64,000 bases of DNA from Haemonchus contortus (taxonomy: Eukaryota; Nematoda; Chromadorea; Rhabditida; Trichostrongylidae). The notes below the pieces were generated by a model that saw only the letters and a program-made list of their open reading frames with translations, was not told the origin of the DNA and did no database searches. The position numbers and the translations under genes are program-made. Location: NCBI GenBank assembly GCA_000469685.2, contig LS997563.1, forward strand, positions 15,427,940 through 15,491,939. Reading direction: 5' to 3'. This document shows positions 1 to 10,352 of the stretch, piece after piece; position 1 is the stretch's first letter, and every line of letters starts with the position of its first letter.

Positions 1-779
1 ATTTCCTACCGTATGTTTGTTGCTGAGTGGTTTCCTGCTAGGTATCAAATATTGAAACAACATGGTTGCTGGCTTGGTTTCATTAGGAGCGGGTAATACT
101 TCGCATGAAACTCACAATAGATGAGTTTCAGGAAGTTATTTTCGTTGTCTGCCTCCGCTCTTGAGCACTCTAGTTTCCTGTCTTAACTTCTAATAAGTCT
201 TTGTGGGTAACGCAAAGGTAAAGGTCTATAGTGATACACCGCACACCTTGCACCAATCTTATGTGCATTGACGTGTCACATCAAGGACATCGAGGTTCCG
301 GGTCTGTAAAACGTTTCACGGAGTCCCGCGACCGTTCGTATAATCAAGTTCATATATGCCATTACTTTGAAGCAGTAAGTCATGAAGTGCACAGGGTCCT
401 GTACCCTAGGATAGTCCATTTTCGACTTTCTTGCAATCTTGGCATAGTTGCTATCGTTAAGTCAGAATGTTTTTTTTTTCTTGAAGCTTCCAAGATTGTA
501 CTATTTCATTGGGCCATTGTCTCGACAGCTTCGCCCTCGTCAGGACCTAAAATGGAGCAAAGCATGTTTTGCTTGCTCACTCACACGCCTAAATATAGTT
601 TCCAAGAAGGTCTAACCAAGAGATTTTCCAATTAGGTCCAACTAGAACAGCAAATCCACAGCGGAATTGATCAGACAGGCGGACACTGCTCACCTCACAG
701 TCCACCGCTTAAGCAGAACGACCACCCTCGCACTACTACCTTCACCTAGAAATGAAAAAATATCAGTCAGTGCTTCTGT
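1..779. other. No supported gene
   Basis: A 134-residue open frame (231-635, plus) has no recognisable motif, low-complexity poly-T stretches and no signal peptide, so I do not call it. The stretch next to 780 leads into the 3' end of the Penelope-like element. Confidence 0.5.
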
Positions 780-1139
780 GCCAACCACGTTTTTAATGGT
801 GGAGTATTTATTCGCCTGACGTTTCGACTAACTCGTCGTTATCGAAGGCCTGAAAGCGTATCGCAACTTTAGAGTGTTACCTATCACGCTTAACGTAGAC
901 CAGCTCTTAACTAGTTGCAACTCAGGCTGATGAATTACAGCTAATAAGAAACCCCGACAAGTCACTCACGTCAATTCCACCAATACCGAACAGTTGCTCA
1001 ATTTTCGTGACGTTAGAGCAATTGAGACAGCCCGGTCAACCACGACCTATTTATAGTATCGTGACGTGACGCACGCGTATCGGTCTCACTATCAAAGCTC
1101 ACACAAAGGGATGTAAGGCAAGAGGTCACCAGTTATGTT

Positions 1140-1383
1140 GATGAACTCATTATTGTTATTCATGCTCGGATTTCGGTGTATTATCCAGAAAGCCTAGAGA
1201 GTTTTTTCTGGAACCAATACTGCCCTCGGGGACCAAAATCGTGCTCTTAACGTCAAAGTCACAACCAGCATGACCTTTCCTTCTGTGCTTCCCAAGCAGT
1301 GCAATCGAGCAAGACCTTCGTTCGCTAGCTAAATGTTCTTTCACACGAACGCATAGCTGTCTCCCAGTTTCTCCAATATATCA
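1140..1383 (-). pseudogene. GIY-YIG endonuclease fragment of the Penelope-like element
   Basis: Minus-strand translation from 1380 gives YIGETGRQLCVRVKEHLA, the core of a GIY-YIG nuclease, followed by ASERRS, then a frameshifted tail with KHRRKGHAGCDFDV and SRK wording seen in these proteins. A TGA codon sits immediately before the YIG box where the linker should read through, so the domain is cut from the RT. In an active element this domain nicks the target DNA. Confidence 0.8.
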
Positions 1384-1959
1384 AGCATCACATGTTGAAG
1401 ACTGAAGCTGGTAAACCACAGCTCGTTGTGCACAGTCTCCTACTTTTCCATACGGGCAGATCACGCAGTTATCCATGACGCACATCCGGGCATAGAGACG
1501 ATTTCTAACCAACTGGTGTTTGATGTTTTCTCTCGGTGTGTTCACCGAGAAAACGTCATTGGCTAGATCCGCTCTATCCAGGCATTGCTGAATAACTACG
1601 CTGAATCGTTATGATATGAATGGTAATTGGAGATACATCTTATCTTCAATTTCATATAGAAAAGGCCTTGTTGATCAGCTTCGTGAGCCATGCTGCCGAG
1701 TTGTGTATCCACTCAAATTAGCTATTTGGTGTGCTGAGCTTCTGTACTCTTCCCGCTCCTCGTTACCGGTACACACCTCCACAGCCGTTCTGTACATGCT
1801 CCGTAATACAGCGCGTTTAACAGCTTTGCGGTGTGCCGACATTGCATGAATGAGGATGTTCTTGGAGCTTTCTTTTCTATACCATTTCACACTGTATGTT
1901 CCACTGGTAACCCTTACCTGAATATTCAGAAGGGGTAACCAGCCTTCGTGTGGGACTTC

Positions 1960-2421
1960 TCAAGTTAGCTTGATGTACTGCGATTGACTACTTAGAATGT
2001 TGAACAACTCATCCATTTCGGACTGAGTTGATGTTATGACGAAACAGTCGTCAATGTGGCGACAGTACATTATGGGTATGGGTGAGCGTGCTAGCACTAG
2101 TTGTTCGATTCTACTCATGGAGCAGACAACGAGAACCGGTGCTAGCCGCTGTCCCATTGCAAGCCCTCTTATCTGTGAAAAATATCTCCCGGAACTGCTG
2201 AATATATTGCGGTTCAAGCACTCCCTGATGAGAGCCACTATTTGTGCCTTGCTCAATCGGAATGTCACCACACTTCTTTCGTGCTGGTCAAGCATTTCCG
2301 AAACTGCTCGCAAAGTCTCGTCGTTTCTAACGTTGGTGTAGAGCGCAGACACGTCGAATGACTCAACAATACAGACGCGTTGAAATCTGCAAGCACGTAG
2401 GCGATCCAAGAGCTGTCCCAT
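1960..2421 (-). pseudogene. Penelope-like reverse transcriptase fragment
   Basis: The 153-residue open frame contains RT palm motifs in order: SFDVSALYTNVRNDETL (first catalytic Asp region), RGLAMGQRLAPV (the GxAMGSPLSP-like block of Penelope RTs) and CRHIDDCFVI (the catalytic DD box, with HIDD in place of the usual YVDD). The N-terminal thumb continues in another frame upstream (2593-2363, ending ILERLKQMYVHISQEY), showing a frameshift at about 2420. The product would have made cDNA at nicked target DNA. As it stands it lacks intact flanks and is a pseudogene. Confidence 0.85.
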
Positions 2422-2620
2422 ATTCTTGACTGATATGTACGTACATTTGCTTTAGCCTTTCCAAGATTTTAAACTTTATAGGGCTAATAATTCGGCGAGT
2501 TTGTCTTCGAAGGACATAAGGACATAAGAGTCTTGTTAGCGGGGCCACTGACGCATGCGTATCCCCTCGAAAGTTATCACGTATAAAAATCATACGCCTT
2601 TCGCTAGAGTGAAAGCTTAC

Positions 2621-3449
2621 CGAGTTAAGGATAGGGCCATGGACACCAATGTAGCCTAAATTGAAAGAACGTACCGTGATTTCCCATCAAATGTTTCTGA
2701 CGAATCGAAGAATGTTACTGTGCTTCTGTTGCATTTATTTAAAGCTATACATCAGTAGAAGACAAATGCTGCCAATCCGGAGCAGGTGTATGCATGTATG
2801 TACCCATAACGAAACCATGCGTTTCGATTGAGATCAGTTTGATTTTGATAAGAAGACGAAGGAGTCACACGTACTTATGAGTCCGCATTCGGTGTGAGGA
2901 GCTCAGGAAGAACTGTTGTGATCGATTCCTTCCGAGCGGGAGGAGCTTTGTTAGAAATGAGTGTCGTGTCCAGTATCATGCACAGTGGTCTACATAAAAA
3001 TGCAGCACACTTCCCATTAACAAGCAGCACGCTTTCCATTATTAATTTGAAAAATGCCATTGCTTGGCAGTGACATTGAAGTTGCGAGAGACCTCATATT
3101 TATATGAACTTCCTCGACAGTCACAACGAATCCAGAGAAAGAGCTTGCTTGAGAACAGCACTCAAACTCTTCTTCGATATGAGTCTCCATGCAAGGGTTG
3201 TAGGCGGACGCAGAAAAGTGGTCGGCGCTTCCGATTTTTGATCATTGGCAAAAGGCTCACCAAAGTCATTATCATGTGTTAGGATGCTTGCTCTTATCCT
3301 CGTTTTATATGTTATAGCGGAAAGAAAGATAAGGTATCTGGCCAGGAGCATCGTTAGACCCAGATCGACAAAGATACTACTGTACTCGTAATACGCGTTG
3401 TCGATGTGCTTTGGGCCACGAATTCATCCGAAGGAAAAATACCAGAAAC
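2621..3449. other. No supported gene
   Basis: Short overlapping frames on both strands (2875-3060 minus, 3064-3282 plus, 3121-3351 minus) have no domain, signal peptide or splice context that I can defend. Part may be the degraded 5' end of the Penelope-like element. Confidence 0.4.
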
Positions 3450-3722
3450 CATTTTTATTTGTTTATTTATTTATTTATTTATTTATACACTCAACTACAA
3501 CCAATAGGGAGAACTGAGGACAGGTGTACAAGTACAGAAGAGCCTAACCAAGATCAAGATAAAACGAGCTGAGCCAGCAGTGACAATCCGCTGAATACCA
3601 GTAGCTGTACTAGGGTAGAGGTGAAAAAGAACCTATCCACGAGGACTGGGCCAGCACGCTACAATACATAGCTGAACTGACAGCCACGAAGAGGAAGAGT
3701 CCAGACAGCCACTACACGCACC
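3450..3722 (-). repeat. Probable non-LTR retroelement 3' end with ATTT microsatellite tail
   Basis: The plus strand shows a run of (TTTA) units at about 3455-3485. Read on the minus strand this is an (AAAT)n tail after about 240 bases of unique-looking sequence, the typical end of a LINE or SINE insert. No coding motif is visible. It abuts the left end of the Tc1 element, which may have inserted beside it. Confidence 0.45.
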
Positions 3723-3727
3723 TAGCA

Positions 3728-5268
3728 GTAGCGGTCAAAAGTATTTTTTGTGAATTCCTGTTCCATTGCTTGACGGATTTGCTTCAAATTCGGGTATGTT
3801 TTGTCGTTCAATGTTACGAAAAAATTGCGCCAAATATAATCTCGCGCACTGCCTAACACTTGATCTCGATCGACATTTTTTGAGTTTACTATTTTCCACC
3901 CCCGTGCCGCTACCGCAGTGTACGCTCTTTTTGCGATATTCGAACATCTTTCTGAGGTGAGCGACTCATCCCAATGGTTAAGAAGGCCGAAACTTCGGAA
4001 GTCACCCGTAAAACTATAGTGGATTTGAAGGAAGCGGGCATGAGAGGTGCAACGATTGCGAGAATTCTGAAAATTCCAGCACGCACCGTGTCATCAATTC
4101 TTGCTCGTTTCCACGAAAGGAACACGGTGTCTAACGCCCCGAGAACGGGCAGGCCGCGTTCAACATCTGCTCGTCAGGATAAGCGCATCGTTCGACTCTC
4201 AAAGGCCGATCCCACGCTTACCAGCGTCGACATCGCGGCTGAGATCAACGCTAGTGATGGAACAAACATCAGCAGACGGACTGTGGCAAGAAGGCTTAAT
4301 GCTGCAGGGTTGATTGGAAGACGCCCAGCTAAGAAACCGCTGATAAGCCCGAAGAATCGAAAGGCAAGAGTAGAGTTCGCCCGTCGCCACCAGCACTGGA
4401 CATCGAACGAGTGGAGCAAGGTTCTATTTACCGATGAAAGCAAGTTCAACCTCTCCGGATCTGATGGTATCAAGTATGTGAGACGTCCTAGTGGTGAAAG
4501 ATACAATCCTACATACACCAAACCCACTGTCAAGCACGGTGGAGGATCGGTAATGGTGTATGGCGCGTTCTCTTTCCACGGAATGGGCCCTATTCTAAGA
4601 ATCGAAGGCACGATGACTGGCCAAAGCTACGCGAACATGGTCATTAAGAGAATACTTCCATGGGCGGAAGATAACATGCCAGCCAGATGGGTTTTGCAAC
4701 AAGACAATGACCCAAAACACACTTCACGTGCCGCGAAAGACGCCTTCCAGCAGAAAGATGTGAGACTTTTGGACTGGCCAAGCCAATCTCCGGACCTCAA
4801 TCCGATCGAACACATATGGGAAGAACTAGAGAGACGGTGTACCAAGCAGCGCTGCAGCAACAAAGACCAGAAGTTCGCTTTACTTGCGAAGGAATGGAGC
4901 GCCATGCCAACGACAGTTTTCCAGAGGCTCATCGTATCAATGCCAGCTCGCTGCGCGGCAGTGATCAAGAGTCGTGGCTTTCCGACAAAATATTAATTGT
5001 TTACGTAGCTTTTGGTTTTAATTCTGACGAATTATCACAATTTTGTTAATGAAATCTTTCGTTACTTAGACCTGGATTTCGCAAGCTGTTTAGAAAGTTT
5101 GTGCATCTGGCCTCCTTTACTAGCAATAATTCGATGGAATGAAATGCCGGTAATTTATTTTGTTCGTAACAATGCCACACATGACATATAAAATTTTCAA
5201 GCAATTCGGTCGAACAGGAAAAGAAATATTCACAAAAAACCGTTTCGGCGAATACTTTTGACCGCTAC
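3728..5268 (+). mobile_element. Tc1-type DNA transposon, near-complete
   Basis: Ends match as inverted repeats: GTAGCGGTCAAAAGTATT at 3728 and its complement ending at 5268. The similarity continues inward for tens of bases (TTTTTTGTGAAT and further), but the left copy lacks about 12 bases (CGCCGAAACGGT) that are present inside the right end. The right end is followed directly by TA; the left flank reads CA, so the TA duplication is imperfect. The single long frame between the ends encodes a full-length transposase. The TIR family recurs in the small element at 21099-21606. Confidence 0.9.
3974..4996 (+). CDS. Tc1-family DD34E transposase
   Basis: A 340-residue uninterrupted frame, the usual length for Tc1 transposases, starting at an ATG about 245 bases inside the left end. 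The N-terminus holds paired helix-turn-helix regions (roughly 8-50 and 67-110) joined by a GRPRST (AT-hook-like) linker at about 59-64. The catalytic core shows FTDESKF (Asp154), LQQDNDPKHTS (Asp244) and SPDLNPIEHIWEELE (Glu279). The D-to-E spacing is 34 residues, the Tc1 signature. The protein cuts and rejoins the element at TA sites in the nucleus. No internal stop or frameshift is present, so the reading frame at least could still be functional. The altered left end may limit mobility. Confidence 0.95.
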   Translation: MVKKAETSEVTRKTIVDLKEAGMRGATIARILKIPARTVSSILARFHERNTVSNAPRTGRPRSTSARQDKRIVRLSKADPTLTSVDIAAEINASDGTNISRRTVARRLNAAGLIGRRPAKKPLISPKNRKARVEFARRHQHWTSNEWSKVLFTDESKFNLSGSDGIKYVRRPSGERYNPTYTKPTVKHGGGSVMVYGAFSFHGMGPILRIEGTMTGQSYANMVIKRILPWAEDNMPARWVLQQDNDPKHTSRAAKDAFQQKDVRLLDWPSQSPDLNPIEHIWEELERRCTKQRCSNKDQKFALLAKEWSAMPTTVFQRLIVSMPARCAAVIKSRGFPTKY

Positions 5269-5704
5269 TAGTGGCCTCATCCGAGAAGAAGTCATGGAAC
5301 AACGTCGGAACTTCGGCACAAGGGTATGCCAACCTCCCTCGTGGCACCGATTTGTCGGATACTGGCAAAAGACAATAAATGAGCAGAAGGCTAGGAAATT
5401 CAGCATGGAACACCGTAAACTGTGCCTTTGAAGTGGAATTAGCTCACGCTGAAACACCACCTATGCACACACCCCAACACCACCCAGCATCGCTAGCTCA
5501 AGAGAGAGTGCATGCACAGTGCGCGGAAACCAAAAGTGCAGGCTCCAGGCCCGTCCGAGTTTGAAGTTTTGCTCAAAATTCGCCAACCTTGTGTTACTTG
5601 TAAATTTTCAGTAGTGCCGTCGAGGATGGTTCACAATGTCAGACAGATGAAAGGCTTTTACTTCATAGATTATCAATAATTAAGATGCGAACAGTGGTAG
5701 TGGT

Positions 5705-6496
5705 TTATCCTCGTCGCTTCTGCAGAGCACGGATCTGCTTGATTCTGTGGTTGCGTCTGGCGCGGCGGAGATTGGCGCGATGACGAGCGGCATGGGCTCG
5801 GCGACGGTGGGCAGCGAGTCTTCTTCCCCTTCCCTTTCGTGGACCTCTTCTTCTTCTCTGAAAGTCACGGGATTGTTAAACGGTATGGATGTCTTTAGCT
5901 TGAAAGAGGCAGAACTTACTCCACGAACAGCACGCTTCTCACGTTTGTTTTCCTCCTCTTCATCGTCTTCCTCGGTTTCCTTAAAAACATGAAAAGCTCC
6001 GCGCATGAGCGATATAAGGGTCAAATAGCTAAGGAAATCTCAAACTAACAGCGTCTACAGCGTCTACGTCTTTTTCTTCCTTCTCCTCCTTCTCTATCTC
6101 GGCGATGGCCTTGTTGTCTTCCTCTTCTTCTTCTTTGTCGATGATAGCCTCGACCTGCAATTGCATTGTTTTACTCTTGTGCCTATTAGAAATCATGTGT
6201 GGGGTTGTAAAAAGAGAGCTGTACAAGTTATTCACCAGATCCTTCTGTTCCTCATCGGTGATTGTGGCCAAAAGTTGTTTCTCTTCCTCCTTCAGAGCTC
6301 TGATCTTAGCCACGACGGCTTGACCGGTCTCGGACAGCTGAAAAGATTTGTTCAGCATCTCAAACAAGTATGGGCTTGCCAGCTTGCTCCCTTAGGAGTT
6401 TATTAGAAAAAATCTGATAAAACCAATCACCTCCTCTTCCGCAAACGACACTGCTGAGAGCGCAAAGAGCCCGAGGGCTAGAGCTAGGTACTTCAT
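5705..6496 (-). CDS. Secreted Arg-rich peptide precursor, paralogue 1 (five exons)
   Basis: Rebuilt on the minus strand from five phase-0 exons: 6496-6431, 6337-6236, 6154-6050, 5979-5920 and 5857-5705, giving 161 residues. Residues 1-19 form a signal peptide (MKYLALALGLFALSAVSFA). Exon 2 (LSETGQAVVAKIRALKEEE...) is a charged helix shared with the other two paralogues. Exons 3-4 are very acidic, with runs such as KEEEEED and EEDDEEEE, and end in NKREKR, a dibasic cleavage site. The tail after it is 54 residues with 22 Arg and no Asp or Glu, ending QKRRG. The TTTCAG directly before the ATG fits trans-splicing or a 5' UTR intron. The exon 3 donor (GCT/GTTAGT) is the least certain; a GT six bases earlier is an alternative. 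The family is not one I recognise. Function is inferred only as a processed cationic secreted peptide: antimicrobial, DNA-binding or effector roles are all possible. Confidence 0.8.
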
Positions 6497-6882
6497 CTGA
6501 AATATTGCATTTAAACTTGGTTTCTAGGAAATGATATTTTACCACAACGATCTTCGAAAAATAGTTATTCTTGGAAATGAGTTTTATGAGTTCTATTGGG
6601 AAAATGTAGTCTTTCCGTTAGCAAAGGGCTCGAGTTACAAACAGGGTCCCAAGTTGACCGTTACTGCTACTAGAATTGCATAACTCATAAATCGCCACGC
6701 TACAGAAAGGTAAGAGGATATATCGGGTTCACGCTAGAATTCCTTTTCAGGGATTCTGCAGGAAGTGGTGCCCGATACCCAAGAAAGTAGCATCACTTAT
6801 GGCGGTGAAGCTTGAGGAATATCTGGAAGGAGAGCAAGGGAAAGCTGAAGATGAGCAGTTGATCAGGTGGGTGAGAGGTATC

Positions 6883-6891
6883 CTTTTATAT
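6883..6891 (-). promoter_or_regulatory. Possible TATA box for the minus-strand Arg-rich gene
   Basis: CATATAAAAGG on the minus strand lies about 390 bases upstream of the ATG. Paralogues 2 and 3 have TATAAAAG boxes about 115-140 bases upstream, followed by a TTTCAG acceptor at the ATG, so a promoter plus 5' UTR intron here would match them. No strong splice donor was found between this box and the gene, so support is weak. Confidence 0.25.
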
Positions 6892-8784
6892 GCGCAAGAT
6901 GAGATGCGATAAACCCGATAGATCCGCCGCGCTTACCGGACCCTAAAGCCATCCGTCAGCGCCGCTTGTCTCCCGAAACCCTCTGCGAAAGCGGCAGGTG
7001 ATCGCAAAATCAGGAAATTGCATGGTTAGAACAATTAACTATGCAACTGGCACCTGTGTATGTGTTTCCAACGGGGCAACCTGTTTCGATAGAGACTATT
7101 GGTGCCGACTCCATTCGCCATGGTCGAGCATTGGAAGAGATTGTCGAAGAAACGGTGATCTAACTCTGTAATGTTCTCCAGATTATATAATCTAAAACAA
7201 AACTAATTGTTAGGGGTAGGGAATACCTAACATCCGAAAATTCGGTCTCCGATTCCAAAGCTATGCTAGTGTTTGTCTGTGAGTGGCGTTATCCCTAGCG
7301 CCATCCGCCAAATGAAATGAAATGAAATGTGGATGCTCATCAATTATCAGCCTATAGCTCGTAGTACCTATCTGACCTTCCTGTAGTGCCTACTCCGGTT
7401 CATTCTTTTTTGTTGCACCTGACTGGAGATCTTTCTACCTTTTGTTCTGAACCATACTTTCTCTTAATTGAGTGCAGGTTGTTGAGTTAATGTGATCTTG
7501 GAATTGTAGTCAGCGCACCTAAGCGTGCACCAAATAAATAAATAAATGAATAAATAAAACTTTGGTCCCAAGTGGATATCTGAACAGCTTATCCCTTGAG
7601 TATTTTTTCAATTACTATTATGGGTGTTTGGTTGTTCAGGTTGGTGCATAATATCTAGGAGAAGCCCTTGAAAACTGTGTGACGACGAATTACAATTTGA
7701 AATATTAATTGGTCTCAGAAGACCGATCTTACGTCAAATTCAGCGCGCAGTGCAAAGAAAGAGGCATATTCGAATGGGATAGGGATACTTCGTGTAATGA
7801 CCAATCCCTTTAAGCATACTCCACTTGTTTCTCTTTATGAACACGGGGCTGTTGTGTTCATTTGCATTCACAGTGAGTTCCAAATGGAGTTACTGTCTGG
7901 AATTTTGGATCGTGTTGCGGTACTACCGTGGTACGTAACCTCGTGCTCGACACCCTGTCGACATTATGCCACGGCTAAAATTCCTAACGATATTCGAGAA
8001 CAGAAAAGCAAAGTGTGAAAAGGTTTTGGAAGGAGATTGGAACCGGCGGGATGTAGGAGACAGGCAAGCTGTTGCAGTGTTTTATGAATCCCTGATAACC
8101 AAGATTCGATGTTGTCTGTCGGAGAAACTGATTAAGCAATGACAATCAGCGGGATTAGCCGAATAGTCAGACACCTTAGCTATTGTATCGGGAGGATGAC
8201 TGCTTTGAGTGAAATTCTACAAGATGCGTTTAAATTCGTGATGCGAAGGAGAAACTCAAACTTGTTTCAGTAGCTCAGAGGCAGTATGCTCTAGTACTCA
8301 GCAAGAAAGTATACGAAGATTAACTTCATGTGAGCGACATAGTTTTCATGAAAGTCAGCACTTTGTGAAACCATCTTTATTAGAAAAATTATGAAAAGTT
8401 GCTTCTATATAATTTCTAAAATGTTCACTGAGAACACTTACATACGAAGCTATACTGACTAGGAAGTGTTCACAACGCGGAAGAAAAGAAAGAAGCAAAG
8501 TTCTCTTCACTTTGTTCATATTTTCTTACAATTCACTCGGTTCAACTTCAAAACTGATGGGGTTCACTATTTCTTGCCTTGCCATAACTTTCTGCTTTCG
8601 ATTGACAGAAATCTTGCGGTCAGTGCTCCGAACATCTTCATAAAAACTCGTTTCTTATGTTTCCTTTGTTTATCTGTGGCAGAGTATAGAAGTATATTGG
8701 CACGTGAGATTAAAACAAATAAAAGACACTGAAGAAATTGTTTGTCCCCTCTCTGTATTCTTGAGCATGAACAATTCTCTTCAG
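6892..8784. other. Intergenic; possible LINE-like tail near 7300-7560
   Basis: No gene is supported. Around 7311-7328 there is a short GAAAT repeat, and at 7530-7558 an (AAAT)n-type tract follows about 200 bases of pyrimidine-rich sequence; together they resemble the end of a plus-strand non-LTR insert. The short frames at 7797-8018 and 8466-8732 have no supporting features. Confidence 0.35.
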
Positions 8785-9479
8785 TAGGAGTATCGACTTC
8801 AGACACCGTAGAACGTAGCGGTATTTATTGCAGAGAGGTGTAGCCGTTGAATGTGTGTTTTTCTTGATTAAGTCTAGTAAGCGTCATCACGGTCTCTGCA
8901 ATTCCGAGCAGCATTTCATGCAAGTATACAGAGCCAGGTGCCGGTTTTTGAGATCTGACTGGAACTGGGTCACTAGCACGGCCAACTGCTATCAGACGAA
9001 CATAGTTTCATGGGTTATTTTAGATTACAGCGCCAAGCCCCGACGCTGGCTTTCTTGCGCCGAACGCGTCGCTCTTGCGTGAACCTTAGCAATTTATTGA
9101 TAGATTTTTTCAAGACCGACTTTCCTTGAATTTCAAAATCCGAGTTGACCTCGAAGTGCCGAAGGACAAAACAGGAAAAGTCTTGGCTACCAGGTGAGCT
9201 AGCCTTTGCCTGAATGAGCCAGCTACTCGGAGACTGGTGTAAAAGCTACAACACGCAAAGAGAGGGTTCTGATAATTGCAGTTGGAATAACGTGATGTTA
9301 GTGCACGGGAGCAAACGGCAGACAGACCTGAGGGGTCTGCAGAAAAAGGCCCAGGATTTGGAGTGCTCGGGACGGAAGACCCCCAAGGTATGGGGAGTGC
9401 CTACGAACGTGCACCTACAGGGTCTCCCAGAATTATGGGCGCCCATTCCTTGCCATAAACCTAAAGCTTCTAAGCCGAG

Positions 9480-9890
9480 AATAACAACAAAATCTATATG
9501 CACGTTTGCTTACATCGTGTACAATAATAAGCTTCAATCTCATTTCAGAATATTCCCCATTAGACCGGGTAGAGGCCCAAATTCAGCTCTCGAACTCCTT
9601 GCATGTAACACGCAGGTTTTCCTCCATTTTTTCTCGGTCGTTCTTGAGTCTTGCTTTCATAACTCCAAACTGAGATCGCGAATCCTGCAGGTTTTTTTTC
9701 TAATCAGGGGCCATAAGAAGTATTTAAGCGAGTCAAGATCTAGCGAACAGGACAGCTATTCCTCTCTGCTATTGAAGTAGGGCAGTTGGCTCGGCGCCGC
9801 TCCCAGGCAAGCTTGGATTTGTGGGCTGGAGTAACATCCTGCTGGAGTAACTGTGAGCTGTTTCATAGGGTGGAGTCGGAACAGTACCTG
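9480..9890 (-). pseudogene. Mariner-type transposase C-terminal fragment
   Basis: Minus-strand frames contain QDVTPAHKSKLAWE, then the SLKYFLWPLIRKK block and TCRIRDLSLEL, the order expected around the second and third catalytic Asp of a mariner-type transposase. The frame is broken at least twice. A second copy of the same C-terminal region lies at 40313-40790, about 31 kb away; the two share wording on the DNA level (for example GTTTGCTTACATC and TTCAGTC/TTGAGTC stretches). Confidence 0.6.
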
Positions 9891-9917
9891 TTTCATAGGG
9901 TGGAGTCGGAACAGTAC
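9858..9917. repeat. Tandem duplication of a 30 bp unit
   Basis: CTGTTTCATAGGGTGGAGTC... occurs twice back to back with no mismatch, 30 bases per unit. It lies inside the mariner relic upstream of the second catalytic motif and is probably a local slippage duplication. Confidence 0.9.
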
Positions 9918-10352
9918 ACTCTTCTTAGTGCACGCCTTTCATAATCTTTATAATGGCACCGACAAAACAGACGCCTTTTAAAATTGCCGGTAACTCCAAA
10001 AAAAATTATCTGTATGCTGCTATTATCACAACTTCTTCGTGGGGTATTGCACATTTGACTTCTCAATGCAAAATCAAACACAGGGGAGACGGGCAGTAGG
10101 GACGATTTAGTGTTGGCGCTGTAGTCTGAAATAACCTTTGAAACTATGTTCGGCTGATGGTCGTGCTGGTGACTCCGTTCCAATGAGATCTCAAAAACCG
10201 GCACCTAGCTCTATACACCAGCCTGAAATGCTGCTCGGAATCGCAGAGACTGTGATGCTTACTAGACTTCTCAAGAAAAACGCACGTTCTACGGTTACAC
10301 CTCCTTGTAATAAATCCCGCTACGTTCTACGGTGTCTAAAGTCCATACTCCT

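Larger units (their letters stand above)
780..2620 (-). mobile_element. Decayed Penelope-like retroelement (RT + GIY-YIG)
   Basis: Read on the minus strand, this stretch carries the parts of a Penelope-like element in the usual order. The RT comes first (2600 to 1960), then the linker with conserved SAHR/KRAV/MYRTA-type wording (1890-1675), a Cys-rich segment with CVICPYGKVGDC wording near 1450, and the GIY-YIG nuclease start YIGETGRQLCVRVKEHL (from 1380 down). A C-terminal NDELVET-like tail lies near 840. Frameshifts near 2420 and 1950 and a stop just before YIG show it is dead. Penelope-like elements pair this RT with a GIY-YIG endonuclease in a single protein, which makes the assignment firm although no frame is intact. 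Boundaries are approximate; no terminal pseudo-LTR was identified. Confidence 0.85.
8785..10352 (-). mobile_element. Mariner-like element relic with ~250 bp inverted ends
   Basis: 8785-9036 and 10112-10352 are inverted copies of each other at high identity (shared blocks include CACCGTAGAACGTAGCGG, AGCAGCATTTCA and GGTGCCGGTTTTTGAGATCT in opposite orientation). Between them, minus-strand translation gives transposase pieces: QDVTPAHKSKLAWE near 9820 (second catalytic Asp) and the DLDSLKYFLWP block near 9740 (in place of the usual DLNPLDYxxW), then a Thr-Cys C-terminal helix. Frameshifts break the gene. Such long inverted ends are unusual for mariner, where 20-40 bp is typical. Confidence 0.65.

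Noticed and set aside
231..635. 134-residue open frame
   Set aside because: No motif; composition and a poly-T run suggest chance.
925..985. CTGATGA ... GAAAC resembling a hammerhead ribozyme, which some Penelope-like elements carry
   Set aside because: It is on the plus strand while the element is on the minus strand, stem II is weak and two extra bases precede GAAA; stems I and III could not be formed.
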